NCBI RefSeq assembly: GCF_025961205.1
Contig: NZ_JAOQNH010000001.1
Location: forward strand, 310,001-374,000
Reading direction: 5' to 3'
DNA length: 64,000 bases
Source of the DNA: Azospirillum fermentarium
Lineage (GTDB): Bacteria > Pseudomonadota > Alphaproteobacteria > Azospirillales > Azospirillaceae
Every line of letters starts with the position of its first letter. Position 1 is the first letter of the stretch. Position numbers and translations under genes: made by a program. A model generated the notes under the pieces. The model was not told the origin of the DNA and searched no databases. It worked only from the letters and a program-made list of their open reading frames with translations. Below, piece after piece: positions 29,529-37,006 of the stretch.

Positions 29529-29601
29529 ACACCTCAAGTGTGAGCACATACCCTGTCAGGGTATCAACACCCTGAGTGTGTTATCATGTACCTGAGGTGT
29601 A
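29529..29601. promoter_or_regulatory. Four phased palindromic operators between divergent genes
   Basis: ACACCTCAAGTGT (29529-29541), ATACCCTG-T-CAGGGTAT (29548-29564, perfect), AACACCCTGAGTGTGTT (29566-29582) and TACCTGAGGTGTA (29589-29601) share a CCTGA/TCAGG-like core. Their centres are 21, 18 and 21 bases apart, about two helical turns. This is the layout of a phage repressor operator region, between the 28251-29420 gene and the XRE gene. Confidence 0.65.
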
Positions 29602-29604
29602 ACA

Positions 29605-29889
29605 TTGGCTATTTTGACAGGTGAACAGATTCGAGCGGCCAGGGCGCTTCTGCGGTGGGAGCAAAAGCGCCTCGCTGATGAAGCGAGGGTATCGCTTGAA
29701 ACGGTTAAGCGCCTGGAGGGGATGTTGGGAGAGGTGTCCGCCATGGCCGGCACGGTCGATACTCTCCGCAAAGCGTTCGAATCCCAGGGCGTCCAGTTCA
29801 TTGATGACGGGGCCTATCAGGGAGACGGGGGGCCGGGCGTGCGACTGCGGAAGGGCATGACCTCTGCCTTCGGAGGGCAGCGCTCGTAG
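29605..29889 (+). CDS. XRE-family repressor
   Basis: 94 residues from TTG 29605 with TGAGGTG six bases ahead. ILTGEQIRAARALLRWEQKR, LADEARVSLETVKRLEG is a Cro/CI-type helix-turn-helix; the C terminus (TLRKAFESQGVQFIDD) is of the short XRE type. It sits directly next to four palindromic sites and probably represses itself and the divergent operon. Confidence 0.8.
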   Translation: MAILTGEQIRAARALLRWEQKRLADEARVSLETVKRLEGMLGEVSAMAGTVDTLRKAFESQGVQFIDDGAYQGDGGPGVRLRKGMTSAFGGQRS

Positions 29890-29949
29890 ACGTGCGGGAA
29901 ACCAGATGCGGCATGCAGGGACGATGGACGTACAGGGTCTGCACCCGCC

Positions 29950-30955
29950 TCAGCAATGATTCTCGGACGGGTGCCCCGTCTCACCGACAGTGAACGCGCG
30001 CAGTACCAGGGGCGGGAAGGCAGCGGCGAAGGGGCGGTAGACCTCATCCAGCCCGTCGAACGGATCGAAGGCGCCGGGCGCGCCCGGGGCGTCCGCGGGC
30101 AGGTCCACACCGTAGCCGACGGCGGAGCCGATGCTGTTGGCCTGCCGGAAGGCGGCTCCCACGGTGTCCAGCGCTGCGGGGGCCGGCGGCAGACAGGGCC
30201 TTGCGGTTCTCGTCGGCGTAGGCTTCAACCATGCGGCGGGACAGGGCCGAGTCGGTGCGCAAGGCGAGCAGTTCGGCGTCGCTCTTGCCGGCGGCCACCT
30301 CGGGGGCGGCCTTGCTCATCAGCCACTTCCATGTACCATCGGTGAACTGCCCCGGCCCCGTGGCGCTGCTGTTGGGGTTGCGGGCGTTGGGGTTGCCGCC
30401 GCTCTCGGCGGCGATGAAGCGGTCGGCCAAATCGGACGGGAGCGAGGCCGGGTCGCGCTGCCGGGATGTCGGCGGCGCCAACCCCACCCGCGCGAAGGCG
30501 CTGCTCACCCGCTCGGTTTCCTCCTGCTGGCGGCGCAACGCGGTGGTGTAGCGGGTGCGGTCCTCCTTGCCGATTTTCTGGTCGCGGAACAGATCGTCCA
30601 CGGTGAGTTGATCCAGCCTCCCGGCGCCAAGCTCCCGGTCCAGGCCGATGAGACGGTCGGCGTAGAGGCGGGCTTCGGCGTCCCGCTGCTCGGCCTCGGT
30701 CATCCCCTGGCGGCGGTGCAGGTCGTTGACCAGCGCGTGGGCGCGTCCAAGGAAACGCTGACGCTCCGCGGCACTGAGCACCAGCGCCGAATCGTTGAAC
30801 AGGCTGTCGGCCTCCTCCAGCGCACCCACCGCACCCTTGTCGGCGAACGCCTGCCGGATGGTCCGCAAGGCGCCCTCGCCCAACGCCATGCCGTGGAGTT
30901 CGTCGCGGCGAAGCTGGGCGCGTTCGGGCGAGATGAGGCCCAGCGCCACCGTCTC
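29950..30955 (-). pseudogene. C-terminal part of an IS-split, frameshifted phage transglycosylase/ejection protein
   Basis: This is the downstream part of the gene that starts at 34084. It contains a lysozyme-like transglycosylase segment: LADRFIAAESGGNPNARNPN, SSATGPGQFTDGTWKWLMSK. At 30178-30182 a run of five C on the coding strand shifts the frame; removing one C gives a continuous read ALSAAGPAALDTVGAAFRQA to a stop at 29950. With the IS66 and one target copy also removed, the gene would encode 508 residues. The run could be a real mutation or an assembly error. Phage proteins of this kind degrade cell wall during DNA ejection. Confidence 0.75.
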
Positions 30956-31052
30956 GTACGCATCCGGTAAGCGCCGCCTTGGCAAAGTAGGGTCCGACGT
31001 CTGAGTTTTGCGTGGCGCGTCATCGCGCGGACGCAAACGAGTGGCAAACGTC

Positions 31053-31463
31053 ATGGCTTACCAGCGGGTCGAGGTTCTGACGGGGACGGAGCGGCGGCGG
31101 AACTACACGCCGGCGGAGAAGGTCCGGATGGTCGAGGAGGCGTTCCGCCCCGGCGTGGTGGTGACGGAGGTGGCCCGCCGGCTGGGCGTGCACGAAAGCC
31201 TGCTGTATCGCTGGCGGGGGCTGATGAAGGCCACGGGGATCGCCGTGGGCGAACCGCCCAGCTTCACTGCGGTGACCATCACGCCGGAGCCGACCGTCAC
31301 GGAACTGCCGGTCGTGGAGCCCCGTGCGCCATTGCCGCCTCCGGCGACGTCGGCCACGAGCCCGGCGATCCTCGAGGTCATCCTGCCCAGCGGGGCACGC
31401 CTGCGTCTGGAAGGGCCGGTCGACCCGGCCCTGGCGGCGGCCGTCATCGGTGCCCTGGCATGA
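31053..31463 (+). CDS. tnpA: IS66 TnpA (Orf1), helix-turn-helix protein
   Basis: 136 residues starting MAYQRVEVLTGTERRRNYTP. The helix-turn-helix (EKVRMVEEAFRPGVVVTEVA, RRLGVHESLLYRWRGLM) is of the IS3/IS911 Orf-A type and probably binds the IS ends. The start at 31053 is preferred to 31008, which would begin in a non-homologous leader. Its stop overlaps the tnpB start by four bases. Confidence 0.9.
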   Translation: MAYQRVEVLTGTERRRNYTPAEKVRMVEEAFRPGVVVTEVARRLGVHESLLYRWRGLMKATGIAVGEPPSFTAVTITPEPTVTELPVVEPRAPLPPPATSATSPAILEVILPSGARLRLEGPVDPALAAAVIGALA

Positions 31464-31807
31464 TCCCGGTGCCGAGCGGGGTGCGGGTGTGGCTGGCCAG
31501 CGGGCACACCGACATGCGCAAGGGCTGGGCGAGCCTGGCGTTGCTGGTGCAGGAACGCTTCGCCCAAGACCCGCACAGCGGCCATCTCTTCATCTTCCGC
31601 GGGCGCCGCGGCGATCTGGTGAAGATCATCTGGTATGACGGCCAGGGCAGTTGCCTGTTCATGAAGAGGCTGGAGCGGGGCCGTTTCATCTGGCCCACGC
31701 CGGCGGACGGCGCGGTGTCGATCTCGGTTGGGCAGATGGGCTATCTGCTCGAAGGCATCGACTGGCGCAACCCGCAGAAGACTTGGCGTCCCGAGACCGC
31801 AGGGTGA
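31460..31807 (+). CDS. tnpB: IS66 accessory protein TnpB (Orf2)
   Basis: 115 residues, full length: VRVWLASGHTDMRKGWASLA, GHLFIFRGRRGDLVKIIWYD and GMKRLERGRF-like FMKRLERGRFIWP are the conserved blocks of IS66 Orf2. Required for IS66 transposition by an unknown mechanism. Overlaps tnpA (ATGA). Confidence 0.95.
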   Translation: MIPVPSGVRVWLASGHTDMRKGWASLALLVQERFAQDPHSGHLFIFRGRRGDLVKIIWYDGQGSCLFMKRLERGRFIWPTPADGAVSISVGQMGYLLEGIDWRNPQKTWRPETAG

Positions 31808-31886
31808 CTGCGACACGGTGAATCGACGGGCCGGTTCAGGGGAGATTGCGACGGCTCGAAGGCGTGATCCCAGGTAAACTGGCGCC

Positions 31887-33530
31887 ATGACCGCCGCCCC
31901 GCCCCCTGCCGCCGTGGCCGACGACATCGCCAGCTTGCGCGCCGCCTTGGCGCAGGCCGAGGCGCGGGCGGACGCGGCGGAAGCCGAAGCGGCGCGGGCC
32001 AGGGCGATGGCTTCGAACACCGAGGCGCTGATCGCCAGCCTGAAGCTGGAAATCGAGAAGCTCCGGCGCGAGCTCTACGGCACGCGCTCCGAGCGCAAGG
32101 CACGCCTGCTGGACCAGTTGGAGTTCCAGCTTGAAGAGCTGGAAGCGACGGCCAGTGAGGACGAGTTGGCAGCCGAGCAGGCCGCTGCCCGAACCACCGG
32201 GGTGACGGCCTTCACCCGCAAGCGGCCCTCGCGCCAGCCCTTTCCCGGCCACCTGCCGCGCGAGCGCGTCGTTGTGCCGGCCCCCGCGACCTGCCCGTGC
32301 TGCGGCTCGGACAAGCTGTGCAAGCTGGGCGAAACGATTACCGAGACGCTGGAGGTGATCCCGCGCCAGTGGAAGGTGATCCAGACGGTGCGCGAGCGGT
32401 TCTCCTGCCGGGCCTGCGAGACGATCAGCCAGCCGCCGGCACCGTTCCACACCACCCCGCGGGGCTGGGCCGGCCCCAACCTGCTGGCCACCATCCTGTT
32501 CGAGAAGTTCGGCCAGCATCAGCCGCTGAACCGGCAGGCCGAACGCTTCGCGCGGGAGGGCGTGCCGCTCAGCCTGTCCACCCTGGCCGACCAGGTGGGC
32601 ACCGCCGCCGCGGTGCTGAAGCCGCTGCACGACCTGATCGCGGCGCATGTGATGGCGGCTGAGCGGTTGCATGGGGACGACACCCCGGTGCCCGTGCTGG
32701 CCAAGGGCAAGACCGATACCGGGCGCCTGTGGGTGTATGTGCGCGATGACCGGCCGTTCGCCGGCCAAGCCCCACCGGTGGCGCTGTTCCACTATTCCCG
32801 CGACCGCAAAGGCGAACATCCCGAACGGCACCTGGCCGGCTTCAAAGGCTGGCTGCAGGCCGATGCGTTCGCCGGCTACAACCGGCTGTACGAACCCGAG
32901 CGACAGCCGGGGCCGATCAGCGACGTGCTGTGCTGGGCGCATGCCCGGCGCGGCTTCTTCAAGCTGGCCGACATCGCTACGAACACCAGGCGCGGCAAGG
33001 ATGCCCCGCCGATCTCGCCGCTGGCGCTGGAGGCCGTGACGCGCATCGACGCCCTCTTCGATCTCGAGCGTGCCTTGAACGGCAAGCCGGCGGCCGAGCG
33101 GCTGGCGGCACGCCAGGAGCATGGCGTCACCCTGGTAGCCGCGCTGGAGGGCTGGATGCGGACGGAGCGGGCCCGGCTCTCCCGCCATGCCCCCGTGGCC
33201 AAGGCGATGGACTACATGCTGACGCGCTGGGACGGCTTCACCCGCTTCCTCGGCGATGGCCGGCTGTGCCTGACGAGCAACGCCGCCGAACGCGGCCTGC
33301 GCGGGATCGCCCTCGGGAGGAAGGCGTGGCTGTTCTGCGGCTCCGATCGCGGCGGCCAGCGGGCGGCGATCATGTATGGCCTGATCACCACCGCCAAGCT
33401 GAACAACGTTGACCCGCAGGCCTGGCTCGCCGACGTGCTGGCGCGCATCAACGACATGCCACAAAACCGCCTGCACGAACTCCTGCCCTGGGAGTGGAAG
33501 GCGATGCGCGAGCAGGCAAAAGCTGCCTGA
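31887..33530 (+). CDS. tnpC: IS66-family DDE transposase TnpC
   Basis: 547 residues: N-terminal coiled coil (AQAEARADAAEAEAARARAM), a zinc-finger segment (CPCCGSDKLCKLGE) and the DDE catalytic core with LHGDDTPVPVL, DAFAGYNRLYEP and LTSNAAERGLRG supplying the acidic triad. Length and motif order are normal, so the enzyme looks intact. It starts 79 bases after tnpB. Confidence 0.96.
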   Translation: MTAAPPPAAVADDIASLRAALAQAEARADAAEAEAARARAMASNTEALIASLKLEIEKLRRELYGTRSERKARLLDQLEFQLEELEATASEDELAAEQAAARTTGVTAFTRKRPSRQPFPGHLPRERVVVPAPATCPCCGSDKLCKLGETITETLEVIPRQWKVIQTVRERFSCRACETISQPPAPFHTTPRGWAGPNLLATILFEKFGQHQPLNRQAERFAREGVPLSLSTLADQVGTAAAVLKPLHDLIAAHVMAAERLHGDDTPVPVLAKGKTDTGRLWVYVRDDRPFAGQAPPVALFHYSRDRKGEHPERHLAGFKGWLQADAFAGYNRLYEPERQPGPISDVLCWAHARRGFFKLADIATNTRRGKDAPPISPLALEAVTRIDALFDLERALNGKPAAERLAARQEHGVTLVAALEGWMRTERARLSRHAPVAKAMDYMLTRWDGFTRFLGDGRLCLTSNAAERGLRGIALGRKAWLFCGSDRGGQRAAIMYGLITTAKLNNVDPQAWLADVLARINDMPQNRLHELLPWEWKAMREQAKAA

Positions 33531-33554
33531 CCGCGGTACTCAGCGGATGCTTAC

Positions 33555-34084
33555 ACCGTCTCGTCGGTCAGCCGGGCGTAACTGTCCAGGGCCTGGGCCA
33601 TGTCGGCGGTGTTGCCGGCGGCGGCGAACCCCATCACCTGGGCCGTCAGCCGGTCGGCGCGGGCATCCAACGCGTCGGCAGTGGTCTTGCGGGCCTGCTC
33701 CACGGAAGCCCGCACCACCGTGCGGTACCCCCTGGCGCCCGCCGCGTCATAGGCGTTGCGGGCCACGTCCCCGTACCGCAGACTGACCGTGCCCAGCACG
33801 CCGTTGCGGGCGGCCTCCAGACCCTGGCGGAACGCTCCGGGGTCGTTGGGGTGCCGGGCCATCAGGTCGGTGACGGTGTTCTCGGCGTCGGTTTCCAGCC
33901 GGGCCTTTTCCCGGGCGTCGAGGCCCGCCTGGATCTTGTCGGCGAAGGCGCCGATCTGGTCCCCGATCCTGGCGACGGCGGCCCATTTCTCCGCCTCCGC
34001 CGCCGGCACGGGGTTGGACGGGATCGGAGCCGGCTGGGTGGTGACGGGCTGTAGGTCCTTGATGGGCAATCCGGTGCCGGCCAT
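33555..34084 (-). pseudogene. N-terminal part of the IS66-split phage ejection-type protein
   Basis: Starts at ATG 34084 (MAGTGLPIKDLQPVTTQPAP), overlapping the stop of the upstream gene (TGATG). The 176 residues before the insertion are helical, with Ala/Arg-rich repeats (QARKTTADALDARADRLTAQ). The read ends LTDETV at the IS66; the same ETV opens the other fragment at 30955 and continues ALGLISPERAQLRRDEL, which proves they were one gene. The fold looks like internal virion proteins that line the ejection channel. Confidence 0.8.
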
Positions 34085-34620
34085 CAGAATTTGCTCCCGC
34101 TGTTGGGAAAATAGGAGACGGCCCTGCCCTTCCAGGTGCCCTGGAAACCAGGGTCGCTGTTCGCCAGACTGGTGGGCGCGAACGCCTTGGCGCCGAAGTC
34201 CAGCAGCGACGTGCCGGCCCTGAGGTAGCCGGTGGTGAGTGCGGTGGACGCGGCGGCATCGCTCTGTTCGGCGCTCATGCGGCTGCTGTCCGCGCCGTTC
34301 AGGATGTTGAGCCTTTCGACTCGCATGGCGTCCATGGCGTCGCCGGTCACGTCCTGGCGGATGCGCAAGGCGGTGGGGCTGTCGCCGGACAGACCGCGGC
34401 CCGCGCGCAAGGCATCGACGGTGGATTGCTGCGACAGCAATTCTTCGCGCCGCTGCGCCTCGCGCTGGAGAGCGGCGGTGCGCTGCGCCTCTTCCTGGCG
34501 GCGCTGCGCTTCGGCCTGCGCCTTCAAGGCGGCGCTCTGGGCCTGACCCTGCTGAATGCTGCTGTAAGCGCCCGCGGCGGTGCTGACCGCCGCCAGCGCA
34601 ATGGCGGCTTCCATGCCCAT
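34084..34620 (-). CDS. Phage internal virion/ejection protein (T7 gp14-like) candidate
   Basis: 178 residues: N-terminal hydrophobic helix (AIALAAVSTAAGAYSSIQQG), a long Gln/Ala/Arg coiled segment (ALKAQAEAQRRQEEAQRTAA) and a polar C terminus. This pattern, and its place just before a transglycosylase-type gene, match internal core proteins of podoviruses. Sequence similarity is too weak to be sure. GGAGGT precedes ATG 34620. Confidence 0.55.
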   Translation of the reverse strand: MGMEAAIALAAVSTAAGAYSSIQQGQAQSAALKAQAEAQRRQEEAQRTAALQREAQRREELLSQQSTVDALRAGRGLSGDSPTALRIRQDVTGDAMDAMRVERLNILNGADSSRMSAEQSDAAASTALTTGYLRAGTSLLDFGAKAFAPTSLANSDPGFQGTWKGRAVSYFPNSGSKF

Positions 34621-34756
34621 TAAACGATGACCTCCATAGTGGAAACCAAAACAGCGATAAGCTTTTCCTCCGGAACCGCCACCGCACCGGAGACATAACG
34701 ACGATTTATGGGTATAAGTAACACAATTTATGATCTTAAGCCCAATGGGACAGCCC

Positions 34757-35317
34757 ATGACGCAGAGGCAGGAACACAGACCGGAGAGGCTGGTGGAGAC
34801 GCCGCTGCTGTACCGGCAGGTCATGGCCGGGCTGGTGCAGCGCAAGCGCGAGGTGAGGCTGGCCAACTGGCAGGTGGACGATCTGTCCGGGGTACAGGAC
34901 GGCTACTTCGCGAAGATGGCCTCCCCCGACGCGCCGCAGGGGCGGATGGCCGGATGGCAGGCCGTGGACGAGGTGTGCCGGGCGCTCTACGCTGACGGGT
35001 TCGTCGTCCTCATCCACCCCGCCGGCCCACGGCGGCCGCGCGGCTCGGGTGCGCTGTCCGCCCCGGCCCGCCACGGGCGCCACCGCCGCCCCCGCCCCGT
35101 GACCTATCTGCACAACCGGAGCCTTGATCCCGCCATGGACGTCTTCACGATCCGCCTGGAAGCCCTGCGGCTGGCCACCGAAGCCGGGGGCAGTCCCGCC
35201 GACATCACCGCCCGCGCCGCGGCCTACGCCGAGTACCTGGGGGGATCGGTGCCCCCGTCCCGCCCGCCGCTGGCGGCACCGGCCAACGACGCGCACGCCG
35301 TGAAGGAGGTGTCGTGA
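34757..35317 (+). CDS. Phage protein of unknown function upstream of terS
   Basis: 186 residues. The first half (LVQRKREVRLANWQVDDLSG, VQDGYFAKMASPDAPQGRMA) is compact; the middle is Arg/Pro-rich and basic; the C terminus (FTIRLEALRLATEAGGSPAD) is helical. No family recognised. In-frame ATGs at 34730 and 34745 are alternatives; none has a strong ribosome site. Its stop overlaps the terS start, suggesting coupling to DNA packaging. Confidence 0.55.
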   Translation: MTQRQEHRPERLVETPLLYRQVMAGLVQRKREVRLANWQVDDLSGVQDGYFAKMASPDAPQGRMAGWQAVDEVCRALYADGFVVLIHPAGPRRPRGSGALSAPARHGRHRRPRPVTYLHNRSLDPAMDVFTIRLEALRLATEAGGSPADITARAAAYAEYLGGSVPPSRPPLAAPANDAHAVKEVS

Positions 35318-35754
35318 TGGAAGACGAACGCATCGAACGGATCCTGGACGCCATGTCCGAGGGGACCAGCCTGCGGGCGGCCTGCCGGGAGGAAGGCGTC
35401 ACGCATTCGTGGTTCCTGCGGCGGGTGAAGGCGAACGAACACGGCCTCCGGAACCGCTATGCCGCCGCCCGCGAAGCCCAGGCCCACGCGCTGGCGGACA
35501 CGGTGATCGACATCGCCACCGAGGCCGGGCAGGGCAGCGTCGATCCGCACACGCTGCGGGTTCGGCTGGACGCGGCGAAGTGGGCGGCGTCGAAGATCCT
35601 GCCCAAGCAGTATGGGGACAAGGTGGACGTGACGGTCGATGCCGACGTGAAGGTGGCCGGCTACATCATCGACCTGACGGCGGCGGTCCCGCCACCGGAC
35701 GGGATGGCGCTGCCAGGTGACGGTCAGCCCTCCTTGCCCGGGCCAGGTGACTGA
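35317..35754 (+). CDS. Phage terminase small subunit
   Basis: 145 residues: a helix-turn-helix (GTSLRAACREEGVTHSWFLR), then RYAAAREAQAHALADTVIDI and LRVRLDAAKWAASKILPKQY, GDKVDV, the standard small-terminase pattern. AAGGAGGTG just before ATG 35317 is a strong ribosome site. The next gene is convergent, so no large subunit follows. Small terminases pick the DNA to be packaged; satellites use an orphan copy to redirect helper-phage packaging. Confidence 0.85.
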   Translation: MEDERIERILDAMSEGTSLRAACREEGVTHSWFLRRVKANEHGLRNRYAAAREAQAHALADTVIDIATEAGQGSVDPHTLRVRLDAAKWAASKILPKQYGDKVDVTVDADVKVAGYIIDLTAAVPPPDGMALPGDGQPSLPGPGD

Positions 35755-36011
35755 ATAGGGGTGGGGAGCACACCGCCGATCAGGATCTGCACGGCGCTCA
35801 TCGCCCGTTCGCGGATAGCCATGTCGGTTTCGGCATCCCCCGAGCGCGGGGTGGTGTAGGCGGCCAAGGCTGCGTCGCACTTGTCCAGACCTTCAGCCAA
35901 CCACGCGCGGGGATCGTGCTTGCGGGCGGCGGCATCATGCAGCAGTGCCGAGACCAGCAGCCGGAGCGCCAGGAGCTCGGCATGGGTCTTGTCGATGGAC
36001 GACAGGTTCAT
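35724..36011 (-). CDS. Small island protein of unknown function
   Basis: 95 residues from MNLSSIDKTHAELLALRLLV, helical (LVSALLHDAAARKHDPRAWL) with an acidic C terminus (GDAETDMAIRERAMSAVQIL). GGAGGG five bases before ATG 36011 fixes the start. Its end overlaps the end of terS on the other strand by 31 bases. No family recognised. Confidence 0.6.
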   Translation of the reverse strand: MNLSSIDKTHAELLALRLLVSALLHDAAARKHDPRAWLAEGLDKCDAALAAYTTPRSGDAETDMAIRERAMSAVQILIGGVLPTPIQSPGPGKEG

Positions 36012-36076
36012 GATTCCCTCCATGATGATGACGGGAACCTGACGGAAAGTCGGGGACGGCGTAAACGCACGTGGGG

Positions 36077-36394
36077 TCAGCGCGGGGAATGGCCGGTATC
36101 GGGGATGTCCACGAACTCGATGCGGACGCGTTTGCCCAGCGCGGCGGCAGCCTTCTTCAGCGTGTCCAGGGTGACGGCATCGCTGGCGGGATCGAGAAGC
36201 CGCTGAAGCTGGGCGCGGCTGGTGCCCATGCGCTCGGCCATGGCCGTCTTGGTCAGGCCAGCGTTCTGCATCGCTTCGGACAGTTGCCACGCGATGACGC
36301 GCTTGACGGCTTGGTCCGTCGCTTCGTCCAGGCGTCCCTCCTCGGCCAGGAAGTCATCGAAGCTTCCCCCGGTGTGCGGGTTGGTTTCGGTCAT
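36077..36394 (-). CDS. XRE-type antitoxin (HigA-like)
   Basis: 105 residues with the helix-turn-helix SEAMQNAGLTKTAMAERMGT, SRAQLQRLLDPASDAVTLDT, LKKAAAALGKRVRIEFVD. It follows the toxin gene after two bases, the toxin-first order of the HigBA type. It should neutralise the toxin and repress the operon through the palindrome at 36783. Confidence 0.85.
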   Translation of the reverse strand: MTETNPHTGGSFDDFLAEEGRLDEATDQAVKRVIAWQLSEAMQNAGLTKTAMAERMGTSRAQLQRLLDPASDAVTLDTLKKAAAALGKRVRIEFVDIPDTGHSPR

Positions 36395-36396
36395 CG

Positions 36397-36774
36397 TCAG
36401 CGCCTCCATGCGGCTTCGTGGGTGGCCTTGTTCCGGCGGGCAAGCTCCAGGTCTGCGGCGGGCGTTTTCTGGGATTTCTTGATGATCGCGTGCAGCAGGA
36501 CCATGTTCCCCGCCGCATCGACATAGAAGAACACCCGCCCGATCCGGCCCCCCGGCAACGACGAACGCACCTCGAACAGCCCCTGCCCCATCGGGCGGCA
36601 GATGGGCATCCCGACAGGCCAGCCGAATTCCGCCGTGCGGATGTCGTCCCCGATGATCTTCCGATCCTCGGCGGACATGGCCTTGAGCCAATCGCGCACC
36701 GGCTCGCCTCCCGCTGCCGTGCGGAAGAACACGGCGTTGATCTTCTTCATCGGCTGGACGGGTGGGTTCGTCAT
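36397..36774 (-). CDS. RelE/HigB-type toxin (phage Gp49-like)
   Basis: 125 residues: MKKINAVFFRTAAGGEPVRD, WLKAMSAEDRKIIGDDIRTA, PICRPMGQGLFEVRSSLPGG and RIGRVFFYVDAAGNMVLLHA match the Gp49-like HigB family of ribosome-dependent mRNA interferases. Start codons at 36774 and 36750 are both possible; neither has a clear ribosome site. The module may stabilise the island. Confidence 0.85.
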   Translation of the reverse strand: MTNPPVQPMKKINAVFFRTAAGGEPVRDWLKAMSAEDRKIIGDDIRTAEFGWPVGMPICRPMGQGLFEVRSSLPGGRIGRVFFYVDAAGNMVLLHAIIKKSQKTPAADLELARRNKATHEAAWRR

Positions 36775-36782
36775 GATGGATC

Positions 36783-36798
36783 GTATCAATATTGGTAC
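36783..36798. promoter_or_regulatory. Palindromic operator of the toxin-antitoxin pair
   Basis: GTATCAATATTGGTAC is palindromic apart from one mismatched pair and lies 9 bases upstream of the toxin start. It is the likely XRE antitoxin site. The next 200 bases up to the integrase fragment hold no gene. Confidence 0.55.
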
Positions 36799-37006
36799 GT
36801 TTCAGCAAGGGCGGATGGAAAATGCGAGAAGGCCGCAGGATGGCCGTGGATGCGGTTCTGGGGAGGCCGGTAGAAAGAAGGCGTGAGAGGCGCGTCACGG
36901 GTCAAGGGCGGGGCGGGAAAGAGAGTTGCGGGGTTTGATGTTGTCTCGGCTCGAACCAATACGCGCGCGTGCGCAGCCTCCCCACCCTGATGCCCCGGCC
37001 CGACCG

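Larger units (their letters stand above)
30956..33554 (+). mobile_element. IS66-family insertion sequence, 2599 bp
   Basis: Imperfect terminal repeats GTACGCATCCGGTAAGCGCC (left) and, inverted, GTAAGCATCCGCTGAGTACC (right) match at most positions. An 8-bp target duplication ACCGTCTC flanks it at 30948-30955 and 33555-33562, the size typical of IS66. It has all three genes tnpA, tnpB and tnpC intact, so it is probably functional. It disrupts the phage ejection-type gene, with both gene halves staying in phase across the duplication. Confidence 0.95.

Noticed and set aside
30967-33554. IS66 left end at GTAAGCG (30967)
   Set aside because: That boundary gives no target duplication; starting at 30956 gives matching ends and a perfect 8-bp duplication.
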